Under the pieces are notes generated by a model. The model had not been told where the DNA came from and did no database searches. It saw nothing but the letters and a program-made list of their open reading frames with translations. A stretch of 64,000 nt of DNA. Origin: Neoceratodus forsteri. Taxonomy: Eukaryota; Chordata; Ceratodontiformes; Ceratodontidae. The DNA is taken from contig CM057456.1 of the NCBI GenBank assembly GCA_016271365.2, forward strand, positions 1,398,193,001 to 1,398,257,000, read 5' to 3'. Both the position numbers and the translations under genes were made by a program. Below are positions 45,595-57,039 of the stretch, piece after piece. Within the stretch, counting starts at the first letter, position 1. Each line of letters starts with the position of its first letter.

Positions 45595-48500
45595 ATTTAT
45601 TTATTTATTTCAGTTTCGGAATTACAACCTTTGAGCCAAAAGGCTGTTTTACAAAGGCTCCACATCATCATTTTAAAACACAATACAAGGATGATGACAA
45701 TGCCGTGAGGGGTAGTGATAATAATACAAACAATACAAGGTAATAACAGTAGTAGTATAGAGTTGGTTTACAATAGACAGGGATAACAGTGTACACATTT
45801 CTGATAATACTAGTGAGCATAGACACCATCTGTACCATACATCAATTCAGTTATCAAGTGCTAGAAGGTGTGAGGCAGCACAAGCAGCCAGAAGAGACAT
45901 TGTCGGGGCTAAGGACTTGAGGAGAGGGGTAGCTGTCAGTAGAGGCTTTGTCACAGAGGTGTGGGTTGTGTGGGCCAGGGATGAGCGGAGGAGGGTAGAG
46001 GGTTATGGTATCACATCAAGTAACCAGAGTAATCAGGTTTGAGATGTAGGAGCAGCTGTAGGACTAGTTTAGCCATGTATCATATAGAGAAATGGAGGAG
46101 GCCAGTGGGTAAGGGAGATTAGGTTGGAAGGGTGGAGGGTAGGGGATCTTACAGGGCAAGAAACAAGGTATAAAAACCTCTGTATTTCTAACTGCAGGTG
46201 CAGTGGTTGTTTGCAGGTGGGGAGATAGGGGAAGAGTGAGTGATTTGGTGGAGGGGAATAGGGAAATGGGGTAGCGTGGCAAGCAGCAGGTTCGCCCAGC
46301 CCAAATTTAAGTGCAGCAGTTGCAATGAATGGATTCAGATAGGAGGATACGTAGGTCTCTTTTGATAGGGCCAATTTTATCATGTTGTAGTAGGGTGGAG
46401 GGTAGATCATTCATCCATCCATACTGGGCCTCGATAGGATAGGGACCGCTGGGCAAAGGATGTTCGTTTGAAAGGGATGAGTAGCAAGCCTTTAGCCACA
46501 CTTCTAATGGCTTTGTTTGTGATGTTCCATTGGAATAAAGTTATGGATGTTTCTAGTGTCTGCCCTAGTATGGCTTTCTTACCATATAAGCAAGCTTGAT
46601 ACCTGGCTGTCAGGTGTAGGGGTAGCCACTCAGTGGAGGAATAAAGGCTGCCGGTGTGGGTCTGGTGGTCAGCACCTAGCACTAGGTGACAGGCCTTATT
46701 TAGAAGTAGTTTTACCTGCTTCAGTGCTGTACCAGATGCAGCACTATATATGATTAGGCCATAGTCGATTATGGTCAGAATGGAACTCTGTGTGGCAAGG
46801 ATGAGTCTCTGGGAGCATGGCATTTCGGTGACGATAAAGGATACCCAGTCTGATATTGGCAGATCTCACAATGTGATCAATATGGGCTGAGAATGATAGG
46901 GTATCATTTATTTATTGAAATGTTTCACCAGGAAGGTACATCAAGGTAGACCCCAAGGTATTTGTATGTGGTGACTTGCTCAATGGCAGCTCCCTTATGA
47001 CTTAGTATGGCAAGGGGTTTTGCATTCTTTTTAGAGTGTTGATGGATGAACTACATAGACTTAGTTTTCTTGTTGTTTAAGAGGAGTCTGTTCTGTGTAA
47101 ACCAAGATTCGAGACTCACAAAGCAAGCCTGTAAGGTTTCAATTATCTCTGGTAGATGGTTCCCAGGGACAGAGATAACTGCATCATCTGCATAGAGCAG
47201 CATCTTTGCAGGGCAGGCTTTAGGAAGTGGGTTGATAAAAAGGCTAAAGAGTAAGGGCCCTAACATGGAGCCCTGGGAGACCCCAAGGTTGACCTTCCTA
47301 GGTTTGGAGGAAACGTCTTTTATCTTAACACTTTGAGGCCTTTGTGAGACATAGCTAGAGAACCAAATGATTGTGTCAATGGACAGGCCAAGGGTTGGGA
47401 GGTTGTTGATCAGTATCTGATGATTGATGGTGTCAAACACTTTGGTTAGGTCCATAAAGACAGACCCCACCATTTTACCAGCATCAAGGGCATCATAGAA
47501 GTGAGAAGTAAAGTCGGTGAGGGCAGTAATAGTGCTATGGGATTCAAGAAACCTATTCTGCTGAGGGCAGAGCAAGTTGTGCTTGTTCAGATAGTCACTG
47601 AGTTGCTCCAATACAACTCTCTCCAGGGCTTTAGAGAGGGGTGGTAAAATGGAAATTGGCCAATAGTTACTCAGATTGGTTCTGTCCCTATTCTTGTAGA
47701 CTGGGGTGACTAGTGTGGCTTTCCATTTTTCTGGGAATATACTAGACATGAGCAAGACGTTAAATAATTTAGTTGGGAGATAGGCTATTTCATCCAGCAT
47801 GCGGCCAATGAGATTCATGTCCACAGTGTCTCTACCCACTCTAGTTTTACCCTAGACCCTCTTTACGTATTTGATGGTTTCAGGCATGGTGATCTGTTTG
47901 AAATAGAAGGGAGGGTGCATGGGGTTATGGGGAAGGGAAAGGTTGGGAGTCATGGGCTTACTGTTTTGCTTTAGATCAAGGAAGTCAGGGGTAGAATGGA
48001 GCTTACGTCAGTGAATGCCTGATTAAATGCATCTGCTAGATCTTTGGGTTGTTGTATTGGGCCTGAGGAGGTAATAATAAGATCCTGTGGGGCTCTGGAT
48101 TTCTTCCCTGTTAAGGTTTTGATGTTGTTTCAGAACTCCCTCCCGTTCCCCAACTTTTTCCCAGCTGTTCTGTGTAATAAGAGGCCTTCATATTTCTAAT
48201 TAACCAGGTGCATTTATTCCTTGCAGTCTTTTAGGCAATAAAATCAAACTGCCTCTCGGAAGCTTTGGCAATGTGTGATAGGCTATCTCTTAGTTTCATC
48301 TCCTGTATGAGGGGCATTGAGCCAGGGGGTTTACAGTTCCTCTAATTGTCTTTGTTTTAAAAGGGACAAACAGGTCACAGGCTTTATTAAAGACTGTGAT
48401 GAAGTAATCAAGCGCCCAGTTGGCATCTTTACAATCGTCTAGCAGGGACCAGTCCGTGTCTTTTAGGTATCTTTTGAAATTATACAATTGCCCTTTTTTC

Positions 48501-48656
48501 AGGGATCGGTTTTTGAAGAGCTGAGGGGGTCTTTTGACTCTTGTTGGTCCAGCAGCAGATTATGGCGGAGTGGTCACTCAAGGTGCCAGGTAGAATGGAG
48601 ATGTTATTGAAATGATCTGGGCAGGTTGCTAGGACCCAGTCAATTAAGGTGCTGGT
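45595..48656 (-). pseudogene. Rex1/Babar-like LINE, RT and C-terminus
   Basis: The element ends on the minus strand in an (AAAT)n tail at about 45595-45610. Moving upstream there is a C-terminal domain at 46407-46823 ('IDYGLIIYSAASGTALKQ', 'EWLPLHLTARYQ'). The RT is open over 47051-47839 with 'YKNRDRTNLSNYWPISIL', 'VFMDLTKVFDTINHQ', 'GVSQGSMLGPLLFSLFI' and intact 'MLLYADDAVI'. The endonuclease C-terminus is at 48480-48655 ('TLIDWVLATCPDHF', 'LSDHSAIICC'). It then stops abruptly at a CR1 3' end (48657). The endonuclease N-terminus of the same kind of element lies at 56410-57035 on the same strand, so the copy was probably split by later insertions. Confidence 0.85.
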
Positions 48657-48721
48657 TCCATAGAAACATAGACTTTGATGGCAGATAAGGACCACTTGGC
48701 CCACCCAGTCTGCCCATTTCT

Positions 48722-51719
48722 CTACCTACTGGATAAGCTGCAGATTCTATTTAACCAACAGCCTACTTCCTGCAACCCCCCCACTACAATTGCCTTATGT
48801 CTGTCCCATGCATGTTTAAATTCTCCCACTGTTTTAGACCCAACAGCCTCCCAAGGAAGGCGGTTCCATGCAACCACCACTCTCTCCATGAAAAACAATT
48901 TCCTCACATTACCCCTGAGCCGTCCCCCTCTATCTTTAAACTGCGACCCCTTGTTCTTACACATCTCTTTTTCTGAAATATGCTACCCTCCTGGACTTTG
49001 TTGATTCCCTTGAGGTACTTGAACATTTCTATCATGTCCCCCCATCCCGCCTTTCATCAGGGGTATACATATTAAGCTCTCTCAGTCTCTCTTCATATGG
49101 TTTCTGATGCAGACCCTGCACCATTTTAGTTGCCCTCCTCTAGACTGCTTCCATCCTGTCTATGTCCTTGCGTAGATGAGGTCTCCAAAACTGAACACAG
49201 TACTCCAGATGGGGTCTCACCAACTGTCTGTACAGAGGGATAATCACTTCTCTTTTTCTACTTGTGATGCCCCTTCCTATGCATCCCTGTACCCTCCTGG
49301 CTCTCCTTACTGACTTCTCACATTGCTTACCAAATTTTAGATCATCTGATATGACTACTGTCAGGTCCCTTTCCATTTTTGTTGTTGTTAGTACCTCCCC
49401 TGCTATTGTGTACTCTTCTGGGTTTTTGTTTCCCAGGTGCATTACTTTGCACTTCATTGCATTGAATCTAAGTTGCCATATGTCTGACCTTTCCTCCAAG
49501 CTTGCCAAGTCCCTTCTCATCCTTTCTACCCCCCTTGTGTATCAACTCTGTTACAGATCTTTGTGTCATCTGCAAAGAGGCATACCTTTCCCTCCAGATC
49601 CTCTGCAATGTCACCTATAAAGATGTTAAAGAGGACTGGACCCAGTACTGAGCCCTGAGGTACTCCACTAGTGACCCCCCCTTTCTTCAGAATGTGTTTC
49701 ATTCACCATTACCTTCTGTGTCCTGTTGTGCAGCCAGTTTGCTACCCAGGCTACCACCCTGGGACCCACTCCCAGGCTGGCTAACTTGATTATTAATCTT
49801 TTGTGTGGGACTGTGTCAAATGCCTTGCTAAAGTCTAGGTAGGCCATATCCACAGCCCCTCCATGGTCTATTACTTTGGTCACCCAGTCAAAGAAATCTA
49901 TTAGATTCATCTGACATGACCTTCCTGCTGTAAATCCATGCTACTTTGGGTCCTGTGCCCTGCTGGCCTCTAGGTACTCAACAATTCTTTCTTTCAGAAG
50001 TGATTCCATCATTTCCCCTACCACTGAGGTCAAACTTATAGGTCTGTAGTTTCCTGCTTCTGCCTTGCTCCCACTTTTGTGAAGGGGAATCACATCTGCC
50101 CTCCTCCAGTCCTCAGGTACCACCCCATCCTCCATGATTTGCTAAAAGTGTGGTCAGTGATGTCACTAGGTCCTCCCTTAGTTCTTTTAGGATTCTGGGG
50201 TGAATCCTGTCAGGCCCCATTGCTTTGTCCACCTTGAGTTTTAGGAGTTCTTTCAGGACTCTTTCTTCTGTAAATGGACTGGTGTCAACCCCTACCCAGA
50301 GTGCTTCTATTGTCTGGTTTAGGTAACTCCTCCTCATCTTCTTTTGTGAATACTGAGCAAAGTATTCATTCAGTATCTCTGCCTTTTCACTGTCTCCTCT
50401 GCCCACCTCCTCTCCTTATTAATCTTCACTATTCCTCCCTTAACCTTTCTATGCTCCCTAATGTACCTATAAAGATTTTATCCCCTTCTTAACTGAATTG
50501 GCTATTTTTCCTTGGTTTGGACTTTTATCATATTCTGACTGCCTTCCTACTTCTTTCTGCTTTAATTGATACCGTTCCTGTCGTGCTCCTTCTGTGATTC
50601 CTTATACTTTTTAAATGCAGCCTTTTCTCTTTAACCTTCCTGCCACCTCTTTTGAGAGCCATAGTGTTTTTTTACTCAGTTTTTCTTTATCTGTTTCGCA
50701 CAAAGGCATGTTGCCTCTATGATGGCAGTTTTGATTTTTCTCCATTGTTCTTCCGCCCCTCCTTTTTGGCCATTTGCTAGTGTATTCCTCAGGTATTCAC
50801 CCATTTTGCCAAAGTCAGCCCTTCTAAAGTTCGGTATGCTTGTTTTTGTATGGCTCGTCTCCATGGTTGTGCTTATTGTGAAGCACACTTTGCAGTGGTC
50901 GCTTGTTCCCAGATGTCTACTAGCTTCTAAATTTGTGATCCTCTCTCCATTTGAGAGTACCAGGTCTAGTATTGCTCCCTCCTGAGTGGGTTCCAACACT
51001 AGCTGTTTAAGGTCTGCCCCCTGCAGGGCATCGAGAATGACCCTGCTCTTGGATGTGGCTGCGGTACATGTCATCCAGTTAACATCTGGCATATTCAGGT
51101 CCCCCATCAACAGTATCTCCCCTTTTTCAGCCATTTTGAGAATGTCCTCTATCATTTTCTTGTCCATTTCCTCCCCCTGAGATTGGGGTCTGTATACAAC
51201 CCCTGTGTGGATTGTGATGTCATTCCCTGTCTCCAAGGTGCCCAGAGTGCCCCTTGTCCTCCCCCTTTACTTTTTAGTTCTGTAGCTTTGATCACTTCTC
51301 TTATGTATAGAGCTACTCCACCTCCTCTTTTCCCCCTCCCTGTCCCTTCTGTAGATTGTGTACCCCAGTATGTTGACATCCCAGTCATGGTTCTCTGTGT
51401 ACCACATTTCCGTGACTGCCACAATATCCAGTTGTTCATCTTCCATCAAGGCTACTAGCTCAGGAAGCTTGTTTCCCAGACTATGGGCATTGCTACTCAT
51501 TGCCCTCCATTTAATGTTGGCTTTATCCTTTTTTCTCCCATGCCTGCTCTTTTTGCCCTTGTCTATTTTTCCATTTACCCATGTTCTGCCCTCTGTTGAG
51601 CACTGTACCTCAGTGTTTACCTTACTACCTGCCATGTTTTGTGGGGAGAGGCTTGAAATTTCCTGCCTCTTATTAGCACCTCCCCCCATGGCTAGTTTGA
51701 AAGCTTGACAAGGAAGCAT
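48722..51719 (-). pseudogene. CR1 ORF2 (endonuclease + RT)
   Basis: From Met 51719: endonuclease start 'SSNAHSLGNKLPELVALM' and 'LDIVAVTEMWYTENHDWD'; then 50676-51236 with 'LLMGDLNMPDVNW', 'LDLVLSNGE' and 'LGTSDHCKV'. RT follows at 50113-50406 ('LKVDKAMGPDRIHPRIL'), 49941-50135 ('IPLHKSGSKAEAGNYRPISL'), 49668-49910 ('YLDFSKAFDTVPHKRL') and a '[17 protein letters not shown]' block with intact FADD at about 49565-49580. C-terminus: 49140-49520 ('[18 protein letters not shown]') and 48722-48964 ('GGRLRGNVRKLFFMERV'). Several frameshifts separate the pieces, but every catalytic block is retained, making it one of the best preserved CR1 ORF2s here. Confidence 0.88.
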
Positions 51720-52610
51720 TTAAACCTGTCACTTAGGATCTTGGTTCCCTTCATGGACAGATGCAGACCATCGTGCCAGTATAGACCTTCATCTCTCCAG
51801 GTATACCCCCAGTCCCCAATGAAGCCAAAGACCTGTGCTCTGCACCAGTTTTGCCACCATTCATTAAATTGCATGGTGTGTAGTACCCTAGCCCCACCCC
51901 TGCCATGGACTGGCAGCACCTCTGAGAAGGTAACCATGCTTGCTACCTGTCTGAGCCCCCTCCCCAACTCCACAATTTCATCCTGCACTGCACTGATCCC
52001 ATGCCTAGCTAGGTCATTTGTCACAAGGTGGACAATGATATCTAGTTCCCTCTCCTGTGATGCTGCTTCTGCAATCATAAGGATTCACTTCTTGTCCCTC
52101 CAAGCCATGGCACCAGGCAGGCACCTTACTTCCCTCTTCTCTCCCTTCCCCAGGTCTACCCCCTAACAATTGAGTCCCCTATCAGAAGCTGTTTCCTTCC
52201 CCAGTGGTGTCCCTTGACACCCTTCTGTGGGTCTCCCTTGTGGATGTCCTCAGCATTCTTCTTGGTCTCCACTGAGGGTGCCATCATAGAGGAACCTCGC
52301 TCTGCCAGACTGGCGTATGATTTGTGTAGAGGTACAACTAGGGGGCTTCACCTCTGTTCTATCACCCGCACCCTTCCAGAACCCACTGTGGTCCAATTGC
52401 TCTTCATACTTGGCAGCCTCTGAGGCATTGGTTGTGGCAGTGGTGCTCTTTGGGTGGAGGAGGCCTCCTTAGTCCTTGCCAGTTCAGCCTGGGGTGGGCA
52501 ACCTCCTCCCTCAAGCTGACAGTTGCATGCAAATAGGACAGCAACGCAATTTCCAGAATGTCTCCTGGAAAACTGCTGCCCCACAGCCAGTGCATTGCAC
52601 CACTCCCCAC
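51692..52610 (-). pseudogene. CR1 ORF1 with SGNH esterase domain
   Basis: CR1 ORF1 proteins combine a Cys-rich PHD-like finger with an SGNH-type esterase. A degenerate N-terminus lies at 52348-52610. The esterase nucleophile block 'LIGDSIVRG' is recognisable near 52165-52190 on the minus strand, then 'KVRCLPGA.AWRD'. 51692-52078 gives 'LDIIVHLVTNDLA', where the usual Gly of GTND is Val, then 'VTFSEVLPVHG', 'FIGDWGYTWRDEGLYWHDGLHLS' in which Asp and His complete the catalytic triad. The frame ends at 51692, overlapping the ORF2 Met at 51719 by 28 bp. Stops upstream of 52078 break it. Confidence 0.82.
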
Positions 52611-52930
52611 ATGTCCCTCTCCCTTATAATGTACAATATGTAATATATATATATATATATATATATTTATTGCTTTTTTTTATGTTTTTGTTTTTTGTGG
52701 TGTGTACTTACCCTTTATGCACTTTGCTGGGTTATTAAGAATATGACAGTCCTGCCCCAAGACCTGTTGAGGAAGTGATGTCAGAACTTTGGCTATAAAA
52801 GAAATTTCATGCCTGGGTGGTAGGGTGTGGGGAAGGGTGGGTGGGTAGTCCGCAACCACTGGTGATGGATATAAATAATCAAATACACCACTGCTCCACC
52901 ACCCTGGTGAGTACTGCCCTTTATAGTAAT

Positions 52931-53678
52931 GCAAACTGTCACAGAATACTAGTAGACAGTCCAGTTACCCACAAAGGAAAATCAGATATGCAGTTATTTC
53001 AACCCTTCTGAAGTTGCTCACAAGATAAGCAGTTTTGAAAACCTCCTTTCTGATTTAAAAACTAAAATAATTAAACATAAAGCAATACCAATGTAAGACT
53101 GTAAAGTAAGGAAAACTTCCCTCAGAGGTAAGCAAGAGAGATTTGTTGCAGATTTCTAGTCCAGTATAGTATATCCCATGCAGCTTCTCAGTTGTTTCAA
53201 AGCACACCCTGTTACACAACTTGAAGAAGATGGCCTTCTGTCTGAAACAGGATCACACCAGTAGTTTATAGTAATTGATCAATGCCGGAATGTTCCAACC
53301 AGAACAATTGGCTATGATGCAGGTCTCTCTGACTAGTGAAGACAATTTCCACCACCTGAGGCTCTGTCTGGCATCAAATTACAAACTGTAGCCTTTGCTA
53401 TTCGAAGTACACAGTGACCACCAGTAAATTATTTCATAATATATTGATGCAAACTGTCACAGAACACTGGTAGACAGTCCAGTTATCCACAAAGGAAAAT
53501 CAAATATGCAGTTATTTCAACCCTTCTGAAGTTGCTCACAAGATAAGCAGTTTTGAAAACCCCCTTCCTGATTTAAAAACTAAAATAATTAAACACAAAG
53601 CAACACCAATGTAAGACTGTAAAGTAAGGAAAACTTCCCTCAGATGTAAGCAAGAGAGATTTGTTGCAGATTTCTAGG
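52931..53678. repeat. Direct duplication, 518-bp period
   Basis: 52931-53160 and 53449-53678 are direct copies of about 230 bp with roughly ten differences, each starting 'gcaaactgtcacagaa' and ending 'gttgcagatttctag'. The 288 bp between them is single copy here. It sits exactly between the CR1 5' end and the L2 start. No LTR-like ends, primer site or gene is seen, so a local tandem duplication is the simplest reading. Confidence 0.85.
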
Positions 53679-53754
53679 CCCTGCCTCTGTTTACCCAGAA
53701 GGATATACACTGTTCTTAGTACCAAGGTTTTGCCCTGTTGCCCTATTGAAAGTT

Positions 53755-56409
53755 TGTATAGTAGTAGCAGGTGTAGGCTTTTGAATTGCCCTCATTTACC
53801 ATCCACTTGATGATGAGAAGCGATTCCTTCAGGAAGTGGCAGACTTTGTTGTCAATATGGCGTTCGAGTCGCCCAGATTGATGGTTCTAGGCGACTTCAA
53901 TGCCTGGGTCGACCACGAACTCTTGCAATTTGGTTAACACTTCCTCCAGTTAATGACAATGCTGGGCCTTACACAGGTGGTTTCCTCTGCTACACATAAA
54001 TCTGGACACTCCTTGGACCTAATTTTCCTTCTAGGGGTCGAGGCATCTGATGTGGGGGTGGAACCCATCGGGTGGTCAGATCATTACACCGTGGGGTTTA
54101 GTTTTTGCACCCCCTCTATAAGGCTTGCCCCTGTGCAGTTGGTTAGGTACTGCCCTTTGTGGGATGTAGATCCCCAAGGCCTTGCTGCAGTGCTTGACCT
54201 CTCATCCTCCGCAGAGACAGCAGCAGTGATCCAGAGACTGTGTCGGCCTGTAACACAGCCATTGTGGGGGCTCTGGATTTCATTGCTCCAGTTCATGTTC
54301 TCCCCCTCTCCCTTCACCCCAAGTCCCCTTGGTTTGATGGGACGTTGATGGAGATGAGGAAACAGGGGCAAAGGTTAGAGTGTTGCTGGTGAAAGTCCGC
54401 CCTTGATGCCGACCACCTTAGATTGATGGATCATTATTTGGTCTATCAATCTGCACTCACCCATAAGAAGGCAGAGTTCCTGTCCAGGAATCGACCAGCT
54501 CAGCTGTTTCGAACTGTGGACAGACTGTGCAACCCAGCCTGTCTGCAAGTTCAGAAAGTCTTTTTTCACAATTGGAGTGCGATGAGCTTGCCCGGTTCTT
54601 CGTAAATAAGGTGGCTGACATTAGGGCCAAACTGCTGCCATCACACTCTAGGGGGATTGCTGTGAACTGGTGTGAGATCATGGTGCCTCGGTTTTCCTGG
54701 AGTTCCTTCAGTCAGGTGGCATTCATTGATGTCATGAGGATCATCCAGCATATGCGCCCTACGTGCTGTAGTTTGGACCCTGGACCAACCTCCCTAATTT
54801 TGGGTTGTATCGACATCATTGGTCCAGCCCTTGTGCAGATAGTCAGGTGCTCCCTGGAATCTAGTGAGTTTCCTAGCTCCCTGAAAGAGGTGGTGGTGAC
54901 ACCCCTCCTGAAGAAAGCTACCTTGGACCCTGACTGTCTCGAAAACTACAGACCTATCTCTAACCTTCCCTTTGTTGGGAAGGTGGTTGAGAAAGTAGTG
55001 GCTGCACAACTGGAGGACTATTTGACCATCCATGACATCTATGAACCCCTCCAGTCCAGTTTTCGTAAAAGACATAGTACCGAGACAGTGCTGGTTTGGG
55101 TGCTCAATGATCTCTTGATGGCCAGAGATTGGAAGAGTCATTCCATTTTGGTTCTCCTCTACCTTTCTTCAGCATTTGACACCATAGATCACATGGTGTT
55201 GATAGAACGCCTGAGGCTGTTTTGTGGAATATCTGGAACCGTCTTAAGATGGTTCACATCATTCCTCACTGGGAGATAACAAAGAGTTGTGTCCCGGGGT
55301 TTTTTCCTGGGATTCAATGGCTTTGTCATGTGGGGTGCGTCAGGGTTCAGTATTGTCACCCATGTTATTTGCGGTGTATATGCTACCCATCGGAGACATT
55401 GTAAGGAGGTATGGGCTGAGGTTTCACTGTTACGCAGATGATACCCAGCTCTACCTTTCTTTTGGCCCCGACCAGGAGGGAGCTCTCTCGGTTTTTAATA
55501 GCTGTCTAAAAAAAATCCGGGAGTGGATGAATTCTAGCTGGCTGAGGTTGAACTCTGATAAGGCTGAGTACTGGTTGTGGACCCGGGTCGACAGATGGGG
55601 GGTCGGGTGATGGTGTGTCTTCCGGAATTTTTCTTGGAAGCGTTTCTCTCCCGACCTCTGAATGGGTGCGGAACCTGGGGGTAGTTCTTGACAATGGGCT
55701 GACACTGCATTCGCAGGTGTCAGCAGTCATCAAGACTTCCTTTTATCATCTTAGAAACATTGCCAGGATTCAGAATCTTGTTACATCTGCCAACCTGCCA
55801 ACGTTAGTCAATGCCTTCGTGTCTTTGCACTTGGATTATTGATCTCCCTTTATCTAGGGCTTTCTGGGGTTGAAATCCGTCACCTGCAGCTAGTGCAGAA
55901 TGCTGCAGCCCGGCTTTTGATGGGTTCTAGTAGATCCTGTCACATTACTCCAGTGCTGCATGAACTGCTCTGGCTGCCAGTTCGGTGGCAAATCACCTTT
56001 AAAGTTGGATTGCTGACTTTCAAAGCCCTACATGATCTGGGATCAGTCTATCTGAAAGAACTTCTGGTTCCTTATCGCCCTAATCTATCACTCTGCTCTG
56101 CCGACGAGGGGTTGCTAGAAGTTCTAAGGGTAAATTTGAAATCTTCAGGCACTCTGGCTTTTTCGTATGTGGACCCCACCCTTTGGAACTCTGTACCCTG
56201 TCGGTTGTGGGAGTGCACTTCTGTGGAGGGTTTCAAGAGAGGTTTGAAGACTTTTTTGTGGGAAAATGCATTTTTAGAATATTGACTGAATTAATTGATC
56301 TGATCTAGCTGAATTTCTTTTAATGATTTTGACTGTTTTAATCTGTTAATATGTACGGCGCCTTGACAACTGAAAGGTGCCTTATAAATAAAAATTATTA
56401 TTATTATTT
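53755..56409 (+). mobile_element. L2 LINE with (ATT)n tail
   Basis: Starts within or near the endonuclease ('LMVLGDFNAWVDH' at about 53878) and ends with the diagnostic L2 3' terminus: 'ggcgccttgacaactgaaag', 'ccttataaataaa' and (ATT)n at 56388-56409. It is inserted into a minus-strand Rex1-like endonuclease whose frame continues at 56410. Confidence 0.88.
53860..56285 (+). pseudogene. L2 endonuclease-RT ORF
   Basis: Endonuclease: 'VLGDFNAW' (about 53884), then 53953-54348 with 'SGHSLDLIFLLGVE' and 'GWSDHYTVGF' (Ser-Asp-His). RT: 54527-55279 with 'VVTPLLKKATLDPDCLENYRPISN', 'SSFRKRHSTETVLVWVLNDLL', 'LYLSSAFDTIDH'; then 55287-55610 with 'GSVLSPMLFAVYMLPIG' and intact 'FHCYADDTQLYLSF'. C-terminus: 55615-56285 with 'RNLGVVLDNGLTLHSQV', 'LQLVQNAAARLL', 'LLWLPVRWQI' and 'LWNSVPCRLWE'. 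At least four frame changes and stops (for example TAA at 55277-55279) inactivate it, but the domain order is complete. The same family left the fragment at 18.4 kb. Confidence 0.87.
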
Positions 56410-57035
56410 ATAGACAGTATCTGCATTTCTTGGTTGTTGGTACTGTAGGGCATAGCTTGCCCTCTGATATTATTGCTTAGATAGATGAGGCACCCAACCC
56501 CTCGCTTGGCAAATCTGTCTTGATGGAAGACGATATAGCCCTCAAGCGAGATTAAGGAGTCAGGTGTCTTGGATGAACGCCACATTTCTGTGAGGGAGGT
56601 TATTTCTGGTTTATGAATAGTTACCTAGGCCTGGAGTTGTGAGATCTTGGGCAGTAGGCTGGCTATATTTATAGAAACAATATTGATTAACCCAGGTGGT
56701 GAAGGGTTCTGTGTGGGGCAAGGGCCTGGGTTAGGGTGAACATTCCCAGATATGAGCAATAAGATGAATATTATCGTTACGATGTAGTGCTTAAACCAGG
56801 TTCAAAGGTTCCTGGGTTGACTATGGCTACAGAGGTAAATTCTGTAATGTCCTTTGTGGGAGGAGTAGGTGCACATTAGAGCCCTAATAAGCTTGGGTGT
56901 AAGGGATGCTAGTCAAATGCCTTTTGAGCAAAAGTAACTCCAGTCTGGGCAATTTTTGTTAGTTGGCTGGAAGGCTTTAGTAACTGAGCTATAAGTTTGT
57001 GAACTGTGTTGTAATTTTGGTTCACTATGTGGTTA
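56410..57035 (-). pseudogene. Rex1/Babar-like endonuclease N-terminus (other half of the 45.6-48.7 kb LINE?)
   Basis: The minus-strand translation gives 'ASLLPKISQLQA', 'VTIHKPEITSLTE', then 56382-56585 'TPDSLISLEGYIVFHQDRF', 'GVGCLIYLSNNI' and 'TNNQEMQ', where it meets the L2 tail. These are the first endonuclease blocks of CR1-group LINEs. The RT-bearing part at 45595-48656 is on the same strand and lacks exactly this end, so they are probably one element split by the insertions at 48657-56409. About 100 residues between the halves are not accounted for. Sequence to 57035 may be its leader. Confidence 0.7.
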
Positions 57036-57039
57036 GTAG

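Larger units (their letters stand above)
48657..52905 (-). mobile_element. CR1 LINE, near full length
   Basis: Runs from the 3' terminus 'catagaaacatagactttga' through ORF2 and ORF1 to a 5' leader. The leader segment around 52760-52800 ('gttctgacatcacttcctca' on the minus strand) matches the leader of the CR1 at 57.2 kb, so the 5' region is present. An (AT)n run lies at about 52641-52665. It interrupts a Rex1-like endonuclease, which dates it as younger than that element. Confidence 0.85.

Noticed and set aside
52931..53678. Possible solo LTR pair of a short LTR retrotransposon
   Set aside because: The direct repeats lack TG...CA ends, primer-binding site, polypurine tract and any coding interior; a tandem duplication is simpler.
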